Below, piece by piece: positions 21,206-31,852 of a DNA stretch of 64,000 nt. The notes under the pieces are model-generated. The model was not told where the DNA came from, searched no databases, and saw only the letters and a program-made list of their open reading frames with translations. Both the position numbers and the translations under genes were made by a program. Origin of the DNA: Symbiodinium natans (Eukaryota > Sar > Dinophyceae > Suessiales > Symbiodiniaceae); assembly GCA_905221605.1 (NCBI GenBank), contig CAJNDS010002774.1, positions 124,001-188,000 of the forward strand, in the 5' to 3' direction. Within the stretch, counting starts at the first letter, position 1; every line of letters begins with the position of its first letter.

Positions 21206-21394
21206 TTGGGGCTCACAGTCCTAGACTCAGCAATTCTGGAGCTAGCCAAGGAGGCTGACCCAGCCCTGCTGAACTCTGCAAACAGAGATATGTCTTCTGT
21301 CCCACTTCTGGTGCTACAAGTACGTTCTAACGACGGGAGTGGGGAATGCCTACCCATCTTCTTCAAAAAATTGAACCGCCAGTCAACTCGCTGA
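21206..21394 (+). CDS. candidate C-terminal exon, unknown
   Basis: Frame of 62 codons ending in TGA, following TAA and a possible CAG acceptor. It reads LDSAILELAKEADPALLNSA, then SVPLLVLQVRSNDGSGECLP and IFFKK. The run of hydrophobic strand, polar turn and IFF-type strand is faintly reminiscent of plastid Tic22-like proteins, but this is too weak to name. The antisense frame is open but less protein-like. Confidence 0.28.
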   Translation: MGLTVLDSAILELAKEADPALLNSANRDMSSVPLLVLQVRSNDGSGECLPIFFKKLNRQSTR

Positions 21395-23060
21395 CCCCCT
21401 TGTTCGCGTCTGCCCGCGAGTGTTCGCGACAGATATTCTGATGATGTTCTGGCACAAAAACAAGTTGCCAAGACGACCCGTTCCAACAGGCTCCAAGCTG
21501 GGCAGAGAACTTTACAAGCCCCAAAGCCTCTACGGCTCTGCACACCGTGAGCGCTGTGACCGCTGTGATGACTCAGAGGACGGCTTCCAGGTCCTCTCCT
21601 CTCCCAGGCTTTCTCGAGAGGCCGGCAAACACAGACTGAGTCATTGGTGCTAAATTTGTGCCAAGCCGCTCTGCTTTACATCGCAAGATGCCTGAGCACA
21701 AAGTCTCAAGGCAGGCTACATTGCAGAGTGGCTTCCCCTGAATGGCCAGGAAAAGGTTCTTCTTGAGATGCGTCGGAAACAGGATCACGGATTTTGATTA
21801 CTTACACTCTGGGTCCAGGCAGAGCCACCGTCAGGATACGTGGCACGCCCCGCAATCCACCTCGCTGTGTTCCTTGGTGGGCAAGGCTGCTCTTGCTTCC
21901 ATTCAGCTATGGGCTATGGCCTCTCTTGGGCATCTTGGCTTCTGAATGTGGCATACTGGCTTCCCAGCTCTTGCTCTTAAGCTTCGCTGTTGGCCTGGTC
22001 TTTCCTGTACTTCAGCACATACATGTGCCTAGGTGTGGCAAGCTGCCGGCTTGCACTTTCAACGCCCAAACCTCGAAAGCGAAGCCCGAAAACCCTGAAA
22101 CCCGCCAGGGTCTTCCTGCCAGTTTTGCAGGCAAAGACTGCCCCAAAAGTTCCGGGCCAAGGCCACACGACCACAGGAGCACGAGGCCACGGGGGAGACT
22201 AGAGGACCAGCAGCTCGCCCGCCAAGGAAAGAAACGTTTTTTTCAACGTGTTTCAAGCCAACCATCCCCGGAGGAAAACAAAACCTCGCCATGCCTGGGG
22301 GCAAAACAAAGAAAAGCCGGTGATCACCGGAGGCGTATACCAAACTGCACACGACACGTACACGAGATTACACGAGTAATGACACGAGTAAGAGCTGAGA
22401 CATGACTTGCGCAACGCTGCCCTATAGCGGCTCTGAAACCCCAAATATCGAGCAGCCACCTTCCAATCACAACCACACGATTCAAGACCTTTTCGCTCCC
22501 AGCTGCGCTGCAGTCCGAGTCGTCGCAGTGTTTGGCACAGTGCTTCTTCTTTATACCCGTCTCGTCCCAGGCGTCGAACTTCGCGCTGACCTTTCAAGGC
22601 GCATGAGAGAAGGCATACGACCACTCATGTAGTCCGAACTTCCGAAAGCAACCCCATCAAAGCAACGCCGCTGCACTCTCTAGGGAACACAGCTTCGAGG
22701 GGCCCAGTGGCCACCTAGACTCAGGCCACGGCTCCAATAACGTCTCCACATCAACATATGTCTCAACCCTAAACTGCCCTTTTCGCTGAATCTAGACTGA
22801 GTCTAAACCAAAGCTAATTTGGATGCCCAGGGGCAGGGCCCAGCATGGCCTTCATGAGCCAGTCGCCGCGCGTGAAGGTCTTCTTCACACGGCCCTCAAA
22901 GGAACTTCGGCTTGCGAGGGATCTCATTGCGTCACGCGAGCACAAGAGACAAATTCCCCCACGATGGCTTGTTCTGGTACTAATACTTTCCACTCCGTTC
23001 ATTCCATGTCCACCTGTGGCGAAACTACTGACGCTCAGCGTCCAACCGGAAGCGCAGTTG

Positions 23061-23114
23061 TCCCATGGTGCCCGATGGTGCCCGATGGTGCCCCATGGTG
23101 CCCCATGGTGCCCC
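23061..23114. repeat. 10-bp tandem repeat (CCATGGTGCC)x5
   Basis: Five near-perfect copies of a 10-mer in which CCGATGGTGC variants alternate with CCCATGGTGC. Confidence 0.9.
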
Positions 23115-23395
23115 AAGATTTCAGGGAAGATGTGACTGTTCAGCTCACGATGCTGATGCTCTGAAGCTGCCGGTAATGCAATGAGGGCAGTTCTCTGCCC
23201 ATTGGAAAAATGCGGACTGAGGTTGCTGAAACGGTCAGCCTCGCGGCATCCTACATTGCATTCCGCCATCGTGGTTGCGAAGATTACGCGTACACGAGCG
23301 AAAGGAAGAGCCTAAAAGCCGGGGGATGTCCCGAGCCACGTCGCGAAAACTCAGAACTGTGGAGTCGGTTGCTTTGCCAACATCAGTGATCAGGC

Positions 23396-23735
23396 TCAGC
23401 CAGCCTTCTTGAGCACCTCGACCATCTCGCTGTAGTAGTCATCTGTGACATCTACCTCCCAAGTCATCTGTAAACCCTGAGGATCTGCGAGTGGTGCCTT
23501 TCATCCGCAAATCTCTGGGCCTTACCAAACTTCTCGTCGATGTCGTTAAGGTATCCCACAGCTTCCTCGTCTGCAGTGCACGCCATGATCTGGACCTTGG
23601 GAAATCAGGTCTGTAGGGTGACTTCGCAGAAACGCAAAGCCTTTTCAAAGCCTCCTGCAGCCAAGGGTCCTTGAAGCTCAAGTTTGTGCTCTTCTTCGTG
23701 ACCAAGCCTTGTCGAAACGTCAGCGAAAGTATGCA
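23396..23735 (-). CDS. 3' end of an unrecognised gene, inferred three small exons
   Basis: Last exon 23396-23455 reads VDVTDDYYSEMVEVLKKAG then TGA. Before it, 23521-23595 reads VQIMACTADEEAVGYLNDID then EKFGK. Before that, a frame at about 23735-23652 ends NLSFKDPWLQE. The two inferred introns are 65 and 56 nt, each starting GC after AAG or GAG and ending AG before G, and all three pieces join in phase 0. The composition is convincingly protein-like and acidic. I recognise no family. A GT donor (TTTG|GTAAGG) also exists near 23525 but would not keep the last exon in frame. The start of the gene is not found. Confidence 0.45.
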
Positions 23736-24093
23736 TTGGGACCGTGGAAAGGAAATTGCTACGCGGACTGACAGTCCAAGAAGAAGGCCCAATGCAAACC
23801 AATCAGACACTGACTGGCGATGTGCTGATGTCATGTTTTGTGCAGCAAGCTCCATGGCATGGAAAACACACCACCCTCAAAACCTTGCCAGGGCATTGTG
23901 CCCGCCCTGATCACCAACCACGCACGGAAGTTAACTCCTAGCCACGGCTCTTGGTATACCCCCTGCTCTCCGGAGGCTCCTCTCAAAGCCCTGAATCCTA
24001 TCCGTCAGAGGTGGCCAAAAGAGGAAGTATCTACACTGAGAGCGCCAGTGCGGCTGAAGGTTTTCAACGTTTGCAGAAGGCCGGATGGGATGA

Positions 24094-24955
24094 GAACTCT
24101 GGAACAAAGATGATAACTATGATCTCTGGCTGCAGTTGCATAACGCCTTGCTTCCTGATCCCTTGCGCTGGAAAGTCATATGGATACCCAGCCATCGTGC
24201 TATTCAAGAAGCAAAATCCGAGTCAGAGGCATGGGAAATTCTCCATAATGATACAGCGGACCGCTTTGCCAAAGCAGCTAACAAAGATCGCTCACCTGGC
24301 TTTTTAGAATGCACCGAAATATGGTTTGGCAGTTCAAGCAATTTTTTGTAGTTACAGCAGACCCTACTTCAACTTCCGCAGCAGGTTTCTGCGGCGTCTA
24401 AACTGGAGAAGTTTGCAGAGACCTTTTTCGAGCCAGATCGCTGGCGCATCACACTGGAACGATTTGGGATGCTTATCAACGAACAACATCAGCGTATTCC
24501 TGCTTTTCAACAAGATCTGAACTTGACAGGGTTTATTATGTATCGGTGAGTTATTTGCTGCCTTTTTCTTTGAATGTGGCTGGCCCGTCCCAGTCAACAT
24601 CACAAAGATCCCCTGAAAGCACAAGCCTCACTTTCTTCAGGCCAAGGACAACACCGTTGTCTGGTCGCATGACTTTGACTGGGAGCAGTTGGCGCTGCAG
24701 CGCCCCTCGCTTACAGAACAAACTGTGATACTCAGAAATATTGTCGTCGGAGTTTTTCGTTCACTGCAGGTGCCCTGGGAATCAGTTCAGAGGCAGTCTT
24801 TGTGGACACTGTCTTCTAGATCTTTTGCTTCACTCAAGTGGAGACCCGTAAATACCTGCAATGGGTTTGTCCTTAGGAAGCTCCTGGGGTTGCAGTCTGG
24901 GGTGTCTTTTGCTACTTTCATGCGAACGCCTCTCTCTGCCAATCGTCCGCTTTGA
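24094..24955 (+). mobile_element. decayed non-LTR (LINE-type) retrotransposon fragment with RNase H-like domain
   Basis: A frame at 24094-24351 contains LRWKVIWIPSHRAIQEAKSE and then NDTADRFAKAANKD, the pattern of the RNase H C-terminus of non-LTR elements (hydrophobic strand, W-P-S-H, later N-x-x-A-D-x-x-A-K). It ends at TAG; the protein-like sequence then continues in a second frame at 24352-24549 (KFAETFFEPDRWRITLERFG) and in a third at 24550-24955 (FAAFFFECGWPVPVNITKIP, one TGA, then DFDWEQLALQRPSL). So the copy carries at least two frame changes and two stops. No reverse transcriptase or endonuclease part is visible upstream, which suggests a 5'-truncated, inactive copy. Confidence 0.6.
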
Positions 24956-25103
24956 ATTGTGGGCGCCCTGGCAATTCGTAATGTTGAACATGAGTGGGCT
25001 GAATATAGGTCGGTGCACAGGCAACGACATCAGTAACCACTGCTTCTAAGCCAACCACAAGTGCTGATCGCTTCTGATTGGGTCCGCAATGATCTCTCGC
25101 ATA

Positions 25104-25125
25104 AACCCTAAACCCTAAACCCTCC
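25104..25125. repeat. short interstitial CCCTAAA run
   Basis: AAACCCTAAACCCTAAACCCT, three clean telomere-type units between unique flanks, about 150 bp past the retrotransposon fragment. Confidence 0.75.
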
Positions 25126-25129
25126 CTTT

Positions 25130-27590
25130 GCATTCCCTAGCACACCAAGGCGAGCGGCGCTTCAGCTCCTTCTCAAAGGCTCGTACGCCGCCGTTGGGCT
25201 CCCCATCCTTGGACCGTACCAAAAAGCTTCCACCCCTTTTACTGTAAGACTGTTCTCATAGCTTTTCCGGTTCAATTCCGTCTCGCAGCTGGTAGCGCTG
25301 TCTGTTTATCAGCGAGACTTGCTGAGAATCCGTGAAGATCATCAGCAGGATGGGCCGCTCTCCTGTCCGCGCAGGTGCCGTTTTCCCGTCGGCAACGAAT
25401 ATTGAAAATCAGATGAAAATCAGTTCTTCACTCCAAGTTACCACGAACTCCCACGAAACACCAAAGCACTTCAAACCGGCATCAAGACACGCTCTTCTGG
25501 TCAACGCGCGTAAACAGACTCCTCCCGACGAGATGCCTTGGCAGTGCTCAGCCACGGTGCGCAGGGCCTCTGCACTCCGTTTTCTTTTGTGTAGAGTGCT
25601 GCTCTAGTAACTCTAGCAGACTCTAGCACTCCAGTATAGGAGACGCCCTTTGGAGAGCCATGAAGAAGGCATGAAGGAGCTCTGAGAAGAGGCTCCAAAC
25701 GTAAACGATTCAACGGATGCCTCCGTGAGGGGCGTACGGCCCTGGGGGGGCTGGCTGAAGGCGCCGAGGACCCGCATGTCCTGGGAGCTCCTCGGAGACA
25801 AATCTTAGGGCTGCAAACGCTTAGAGCGAGGATTGCAGAGCGATTCTGCTGAAACTCAGAGAGGGGCTTGCTTACGACAAAGACATAGTGCCACTGCTAA
25901 CGGTTGGCGCCGCATCTTCAGACACCTCCAAGCCTATGCTGATGCTGAGGCTGAGTCCTGAAGATGTGAGAAAGACCGCGTGTGCCGCAAAATTTCCGCA
26001 ACACGCGACAGCATTGGGTTGGGGCTCACAGACCAAGCCTAGTTAAAAGGAACCGGGGGGAGGGGGGGTGGGCATAACTCAGGACTCCGGACAACGAGTG
26101 TGTGTAGGTGTGGACAAGGGAAGTGTGCTATTGCTTATCTTGTCGCATTGGCCTCCTGCACAGAATGGGCGAGTGAGCCCTCATTCGATGCGGGCTTGTC
26201 GCATGTGTCCTCTCTTGTAAACAATTCCTCGCGAGCTTGAGGAGGAGGAATGAAGAATGGTGGGCTACGGCTATCAGCCAGTGCAGACGAGCATCTTCAC
26301 TCCTTAGCTGAATGCTTTGGAAGGCAGACTCGATTCTACGAGGACTGGGATTCCGACAGGGTAGGGCCCCTGTGCAGCTCACCGTGGGAATGTTGCGAGA
26401 TATACGACATGCTGGGAGGGAGACACTGAAAGCGCAGAGTTTCCAGCAAGTGGCCATAGTGGCTGCAAAAAGCATTTACACCATCTCTATCCCTGAGCCC
26501 TGAGACTTGAAGATGAGGGGGTGGACGCACGCTCCCATGAAACCGGCAGCCCCCAAACCCCTCAACCCGCTGCCTCACTTCTGCAATGCTTTGCAAAATG
26601 CTCCCGAACACTACCCCAAGAGTCCTCGCAGATCCCCGGAAGCTCCCAACTGTTCCCAACTTCCACGACTAATCTGACCAGGAATCCATCAATGAGGCCA
26701 CGGTTCAAGAAGAACAAGTCAAGGCCCGACCTGTGTGGGTCCAGGGATCCAAGAGCGATCTTTGGCTACGAGTACGCGCAATAAGCGCCCGTGATCATCA
26801 TCAGGGTGACGTTGGTGCTCTCAGTTGCCGACTGAGCAGTTGGAAGGGATTCCAGTGGGCACGCGTGTGGTGCTAGAATAGTACGCTCGTGGACGTCGCT
26901 GCGGGACCCCCCCCCCCCAAGGGGTTTCAGCAGCTCTCAGAAGCTTCGATGGCATTTTCTGCACACGGAGCCGCCAACCTTGAAATGAGCGACGCACAAA
27001 CGGCTGAGAGTTGGGATGAAAATTTGAGAAAGTGCTTGCCGACCAGGCAGGGGATGGTCGGGGCGAATCTCGGCGGCATCAGCTTCACTCAGTTTGGGGT
27101 GGGACACTTCAGGTCTTTAGGCAGTGAGAGTCGACGCACTTGACAGTCGCGCGGAACCAAGACTCTCACGTGCACAAACTGTGAGCAATCGCAGGCCTGA
27201 CATGTGGGCAGGATCATGACAACATGGAAGTTGAGCATAGTCGGTCATGGGCTGGCGCTCTGAGATGGTGGCAGTAACACAACTCCTGTCGCCGGAAGCC
27301 TTTTGACTGTCGAAATTTGACTGCTAAAGCTGAACCACCCGCCAGGTCCGGCAATCAAACAAGCCCCAGCTTTCAAAATAACGGTCCTTTTTGGGGTACC
27401 CTGAACCCAACGCAGCGTATGAAAAACGGGAACCTCAACGAGGGACCATCATGCAGAGAACTTCCCCAAATAAGGCCAGTGCTCGTCGAAGCAGGCTGCC
27501 AGGTCAACCAAGAGCCTGGTGCTCAGCTCGTCGCTGAGAACCGGCGGTTGCCCTTTGAACCCCAAAGAACCACCAAGAAATCCACGCTTA
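25130..27590. other. no firmly recognised gene
   Basis: Only short open frames. The most protein-like is 26889-27030 plus (GFQQLSEASMAFSAHGAANL, then SDAQTAESWDENLRK), which has no splice or domain support. C-run of 11 at about 26909 and G-rich runs near 26057. Confidence 0.35.
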
Positions 27591-27592
27591 AC

Positions 27593-27640
27593 CCGGGGTT
27601 TAGGGTTTAGGGTTCAGGGTTCAGGGTCAGGGTTGGGGGG
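27593..27640. repeat. interstitial TTTAGGG repeats
   Basis: GGGTTTAGGGTTTAGGGTTC then CAGGGTTCAGGGTCAGGG: two clean units followed by TTCAGGG variants. Confidence 0.7.
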
Positions 27641-27896
27641 TTCGGATGTGGGGTGTTTGAGACGGCAAGTGCTTCTCCGAAGACACCAAGCATCCGAAGA
27701 CTCATCACTGCTTTCGTTGTACAGGCCACACTTGAAGTGGCCTCTATGGAGCCCTGTACATGCAAGTAACAGCCACTAGGGGGGGTCGCAAGATCGAGAC
27801 ATCACATTGCGTGACAAACTGATCCAAATAAGCTGTCAGGAAGGGTTGCTGAAGATTCCAGAAGGATGCAAGCCGGCAGCACCTAAGTCTTAGGAC

Positions 27897-28895
27897 CCAA
27901 GTGCCGCTGAGCTTCAGCACTGAGGACTTGAGCTCATCCCAGCGCGTCGCAGAGGCCTTAACCAGCGGGGAAGCTGAGTAGTAGTGGAAGGAGGAGCACA
28001 AGCAGCCGGCCGTGGCGGTGGTCGCATGCAGGAGGAAAATTAGAAAAGTGGGAGCAGCGGTGGGGGTGGTGGTCACGGTCGTTCTCATGGTCGTGATCGC
28101 AGGAAGTGACAAGAACAGATACACAAGGACAACAAGCAGGAGGAGGAGTAGCAGCAACCGCACATCTCAATCTTATCTGCCAATGCGTCGGCTTGCCACA
28201 TTGCGCAATGAAGACGCAAGCGCATTTGCGGATCCGTATAGGCGGGAGCTCAATTTACCATTGTTTATGGACCCTGCAGGCATGAACCCGACATCGAATG
28301 AAATCGACGTGGAGCATCATGCCTTAGCTGGTCTGAGCGAAAGATTCCCCTTAAAGCAGCGTCAGTCTTCAGGCCGGAGAGGCCCCTAGGACAAGTAGTG
28401 ATCGCCTTGTGCACAGGCATTGCAGCCGTCGGTAGGAGTCACAGGGGTCGCAGTAGACGCAGCAGTAGAAGAAGCAGTAGCAGGCATACCCGCAGTCATC
28501 GTCGTCGTGGTGCACGAGTAGAGAGCAGTCGCCGAAATAGGTATCACACTGTGTCTTGGCGCATCGAGAGCTGTCGGAGGCAGTCTAGACCAAGACTCAC
28601 GTTTCAACAAGGATTTCTCAGGACTTCCTATCCCAACGTCCAGTGGATGCGCACTTGGAAGACAGGTGGTGCTCCAAAGGAAGAAGTACAGACAGCACCG
28701 ATACCAACAGAGACATTTGAAGACGAGCAGGCTTCCCCCGACGAAGGGCAACGAGGCTCGGTTCATTGATCCGACTAAGGGCAATGCCTCCCAGAGCGTG
28801 CGTTGTGAAGCTGGCTTCGAGGATGTGTTCATGGAGCCCGAGTCGTCAAGGATCAGCACCTCGGGAAAACATGGAGAATCGTTCTTCCGAGATCC
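27897..28895 (-). CDS. VWA-domain protein, two exons with a GC-AG intron (partial)
   Basis: Exon A (28788-28895) follows a TTTAG acceptor and reads FPEVLILDDSGSMN: a hydrophobic strand ending in D-x-S-x-S, the metal-binding (MIDAS) motif of von Willebrand factor A domains. Exon B (starting 27956 after TTAAG) reads ASATRWDELKSSVLKL, the helix that follows this strand in many VWA proteins. Between them is an inferred 831-nt intron starting GC after GAG and ending AG before G; the join keeps phase 0. Beyond exon B the expected VWA strand is not clear in one frame (a possible exon border lies near 27896), so either more small exons follow or the copy is decayed. VWA domains bind protein partners in a metal-dependent way; no specific role can be assigned here. 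Confidence 0.5.
28012..28389 (+). other. open frame inside the inferred VWA intron, antisense
   Basis: A 125-codon plus-strand frame with one hydrophobic stretch (VVVTVVLMVVIAG) followed by Arg/Ser-rich sequence. It lies inside the inferred minus-strand intron. The region is enriched in GGAGGAG and GTGGTGG-type words that bias both strands; I doubt it is a gene. Confidence 0.15.
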
Positions 28896-29101
28896 CTAAA
28901 CACTAGTTCAGACTTCTGCTATGCCACCGGGTGACGGCTGATGATGGGTCTTCGGAATCAGGAGTTGGGTGGGTACTCACCCAGACCGCGACCAACTAAA
29001 CGGCGACCAATTGGGATGAGGTAGATTCTGCCTACTGCAGCGACCGAATCCCCCACTGTTCTCAAGGCGCAATTTCGTAGTCCTCCAGAATAGTCAAGTC
29101 A

Positions 29102-29290
29102 TTGGCATCGGCTATGGACACCTCGAAGCCTGGGCAAGGCAACGTCTGCAGGGGACAGAAATACGTCCTGCAGCCCCATGCTCCTTATGAGCACGCCCAA
29201 TATGTGGTGAACACGCAACCAAACGCTGCATCTGCAAATGCCTTTCTTGCTACTCCTGCCAATAGGCTTCGGGACAATGTCGTGTAGCAA
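29102..29290 (+). CDS. candidate exon, unknown
   Basis: Frame of 61 codons ending in TAG with protein-like order QYVVNTQPNAASANAFLATP. It precedes the candidate at 29480-29640 on the same strand. No domain and no clear acceptor. Confidence 0.2.
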
Positions 29291-29299
29291 GCATCTCTG

Positions 29300-29645
29300 C
29301 CGCCCAGGCGCTGTTCAGGATGCCTTGCAGCCTTTGCAGGCGCTGTGTGCGCGCGGCGGTGCCCGCCCTTCCAGCTGGGGGCTGCAGCGCCGAGGGCATG
29401 GCCGCACTGGGCGGCATGTTCGGGTTCCTTGGAGGGGGGGAGATGGGGGGAGCACTCGATTCCATTAGTGCAGCATTAGTTGAGCATCTGCTTTTCTGCA
29501 GTGCTACAAGCCGATGCAACTTTGGAAGGCCTTGAAACGCTGACTGCTTCTCCTCAAGAAGAAAGCGCCTCTGACGCCCTGAAGGCCCTGAAGGCCCTGA
29601 AGAACCTCTTCGATCCTGAGCCGCCGACATCACAATGCTTTGGCC
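29300..29645 (+). CDS. candidate exon(s), unknown
   Basis: After a TTTTCTGCAG acceptor at about 29500 a frame reads LQADATLEGLETLTASPQEE and SDALKALKALKNLFDPEPP. A 9-bp tandem (GAAGGCCCT) encodes the ALK repeat. Just upstream in another frame, GMFGFLGGGEMGGALDSISA could be a preceding exon. Together they would fit an acidic, helix-forming protein, but no family is recognised and the downstream frame decays into Arg/Cys-rich sequence. Confidence 0.25.
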
Positions 29646-30439
29646 CAAGGCAGCTCCCGGACCCCTCGGGCAGCTACACTGGAGAGAGCTCAGGGATGCT
29701 CAGGGTCGAGGGCTCAAGTCAGTGTACAAAGGGGCTCTGCTGGGGCGCCGCAAGGGAAGCACGTGCCAATCGTACGAGTCGCATGATGGCCTCGATTTAC
29801 CATCCCTCGAACCATGCTATCGCGTACCCTCCAAGGAAGCGTGCATCTGTTGCGGTGGAGAACATCTTGGTCTGCATGCACCAGCGGCTTCGGTCCTTTC
29901 TGCACAGTTGCATGAGTATGACGTGTATGAGTACGACGAGGGCCGGGCATGGATGCTTGGGCGGCATAGCCGTAGCTCCCAGGAGCTGCGGGCGACGCGT
30001 TGCCCACATTATTGCAGGGAGCTGCACCGAGGCCGGCAGAGGCAGAGGCCATGGCAGATGTGGAAACGCTGGCTGCCCCCCTTTACAAGGTCCGATGGAA
30101 CACTCCCCAAACTCATCAAACCCCAACCACAACCTTCAGGCTGTAAAGGCCTGACTGAACCATACTGAATCGCAAAGTCCTATGACGACAGAGGCCAGGC
30201 ATGCTGCGATACTCATGGAGCCATAATGGCTGCCAAAGATTCGCCAGACGAAAGGCCAAGAATGCACGCAGAAACCGGTGCCCAGAAGTGAAACCTCGAT
30301 GCTCCCTAGTGTCCATAACAGGTCAGTATCACCAAGCACCCTGGGAGAACAGCAGCAACTGCCGCGATCCTGACAATGCGATTGTGGCGAGACCGGCATG
30401 GAGCTAGAATGCTAGAAGGCAACTGCGGATTATTAATGG

Positions 30440-30459
30440 CGGCGAGCAGCTGCTCGCCG
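30440..30459. other. 20-bp perfect palindrome
   Basis: CGGCGAGCAGCTGCTCGCCG reads the same on both strands. Possible dimer-protein site or cruciform seed; no neighbouring gene explains it. Confidence 0.7.
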
Positions 30460-30753
30460 TTCTACAGCACTCTGCATCCGTCAAGTGGACAATCGCAACT
30501 GAACTTACAGTGGCGTCCGTTCAGTCCGAAGCCCTAAGCATTTCGAATCGAAGCTCTGGGCATCTGACGTCGCCAGATGACTACCAGCCCGTGTAGCCGC
30601 CTTCGCGGCCACACGAAGGCCTCGCGGTGCTTGGGGCTAAATTCCCTGCGCTTCGGCGCAAAGCAGAAGCCGACTGTTACAAGTTCTGCAGGCCGCCTGT
30701 CGTGGTCCTCTCCGCCAGCTTTCCAGCATAACAAGTATACTTATCACGTTGCT

Positions 30754-31206
30754 TTACATTACTCTTTCTAGGGCTCTGGGGGCTAACATGGAGCATGGTG
30801 TAGGGGCCTGCCAGCGCTCGACCCAGATCCGCGTCGTGCGCGGTGGAGCCTCTGGAAGGCTTCTGATGTACACTTCAAAGCAATCTGCTGGGTACTCGTC
30901 AAAAGTCCGAACATCGCCAACTCCAAACCTGCTCGGACCTGATTCCACGAACCGGCCTGCGCTGGTGTCCTCCAGCAGGCGACCAGTGGACTGCATCCGT
31001 CCGCAGTCCATGGATTGTCGAAAAGACCCGTCGGGCTTTAAAGCAGGTGTTGTCGCCAATGGCATGGGGTCACTGAGTCGGGCTGCAGGTTGGAGAGCTG
31101 AGGGTCCAGGCATGTCCAGGTGATAGCTCAGGTGTTCAGAGGCCTGGATTCCATTGCGTTGCTGTTCGTGGCCGTTGCGACCCTGGCTGTTGCACCTAAT
31201 GCCCAT
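30754..31206 (-). CDS. 150-codon ATG-to-stop ORF, unknown
   Basis: Complete frame from ATG to TAA. The C-terminal half is protein-like: RLLEDTSAGRFVESGPSRFG, then DVRTFDEYPADCFEVYIRSL and RIWVERWQ. The N-terminal half is Gln/His/Pro-rich and weaker, and a CAG|G acceptor near 31140 suggests the true exon may start there. No family recognised. Confidence 0.3.
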   Translation of the reverse strand: MGIRCNSQGRNGHEQQRNGIQASEHLSYHLDMPGPSALQPAARLSDPMPLATTPALKPDGSFRQSMDCGRMQSTGRLLEDTSAGRFVESGPSRFGVGDVRTFDEYPADCFEVYIRSLPEAPPRTTRIWVERWQAPTPCSMLAPRALERVM

Positions 31207-31324
31207 CTGGTGCCATGGCTACGTCAAATAGAACCTGTGAACATGCATCTGTCTGTGCTATTGAGCCGCGGAATACAAACCCTGCCTTTCTCCGCGTGAC
31301 CATCGAGGCATGACAAGCACAGCT

Positions 31325-31455
31325 CCACAGCGAGAGAGCGAGAGAGGAGAGCGAGAGCGAGAGCGAGAGATAGAGAGCGAGCGAGAGAGGAGAGCGAGAG
31401 CGAGAGCGAGAGCGAGGCAGGGTCAGGGGCAGGGGCAGGGACAGGGACAGAGGCG
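31325..31455. repeat. (GAGAGC)n then (GGGGCA)n microsatellites
   Basis: About 88 bp of GAGAGC/GAGAGG units are followed directly by GTCAGGGGCAGGGGCAGGGA-type units. The array is purine-rich on the plus strand throughout. Confidence 0.9.
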
Positions 31456-31719
31456 AGGCAGAGACGGAGACCGAGCGACGGGAGACATGTACAATTGTGC
31501 AATCTGAAACATGGGTGGCTTCCGCCGCGCCTCATCTAGATGACGTCCCAAACACTGGCAGTAACGGCTCTGCAGCTGGGCGGTCGCTGCCTCCGCGATC
31601 ATCTTCCGCACCATTTCCGTCCTCTGGCGCAGGAAAAAACCCAGGTCACAACAACGCAACAGCCACCAATCGACTCCCCGCACCTGGGCCACTGTGGCGC
31701 TTGCTCCCCTACTTCTGCA

Positions 31720-31800
31720 CGGCTTCTGCACGGCTTAGGCTCGGGTGTCTTCCAGGAGCCCCAGGAGCCCCGAGCCATTCCGAGCCATTCCGAGCCCATC
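31720..31800. repeat. short tandem duplications of 10-11 bp
   Basis: CTTCTGCACGG is present twice, then CAGGAGCCC twice, then CGAGCCATTC twice plus a partial third. Three different short tandems lie within 80 bp. Confidence 0.6.
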
Positions 31801-31852
31801 ACATGCTTTGTCCACAGACTCCGAACTTCCAGAGAGGATGGGCGATGCTAAA

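Noticed and set aside
25255-25330. tRNA-like words (GGTTCAATTCC followed by GCTGGTAGCGC)
   Set aside because: The order of the T-arm-like and D-arm-like words is reversed and no acceptor stem pairs.
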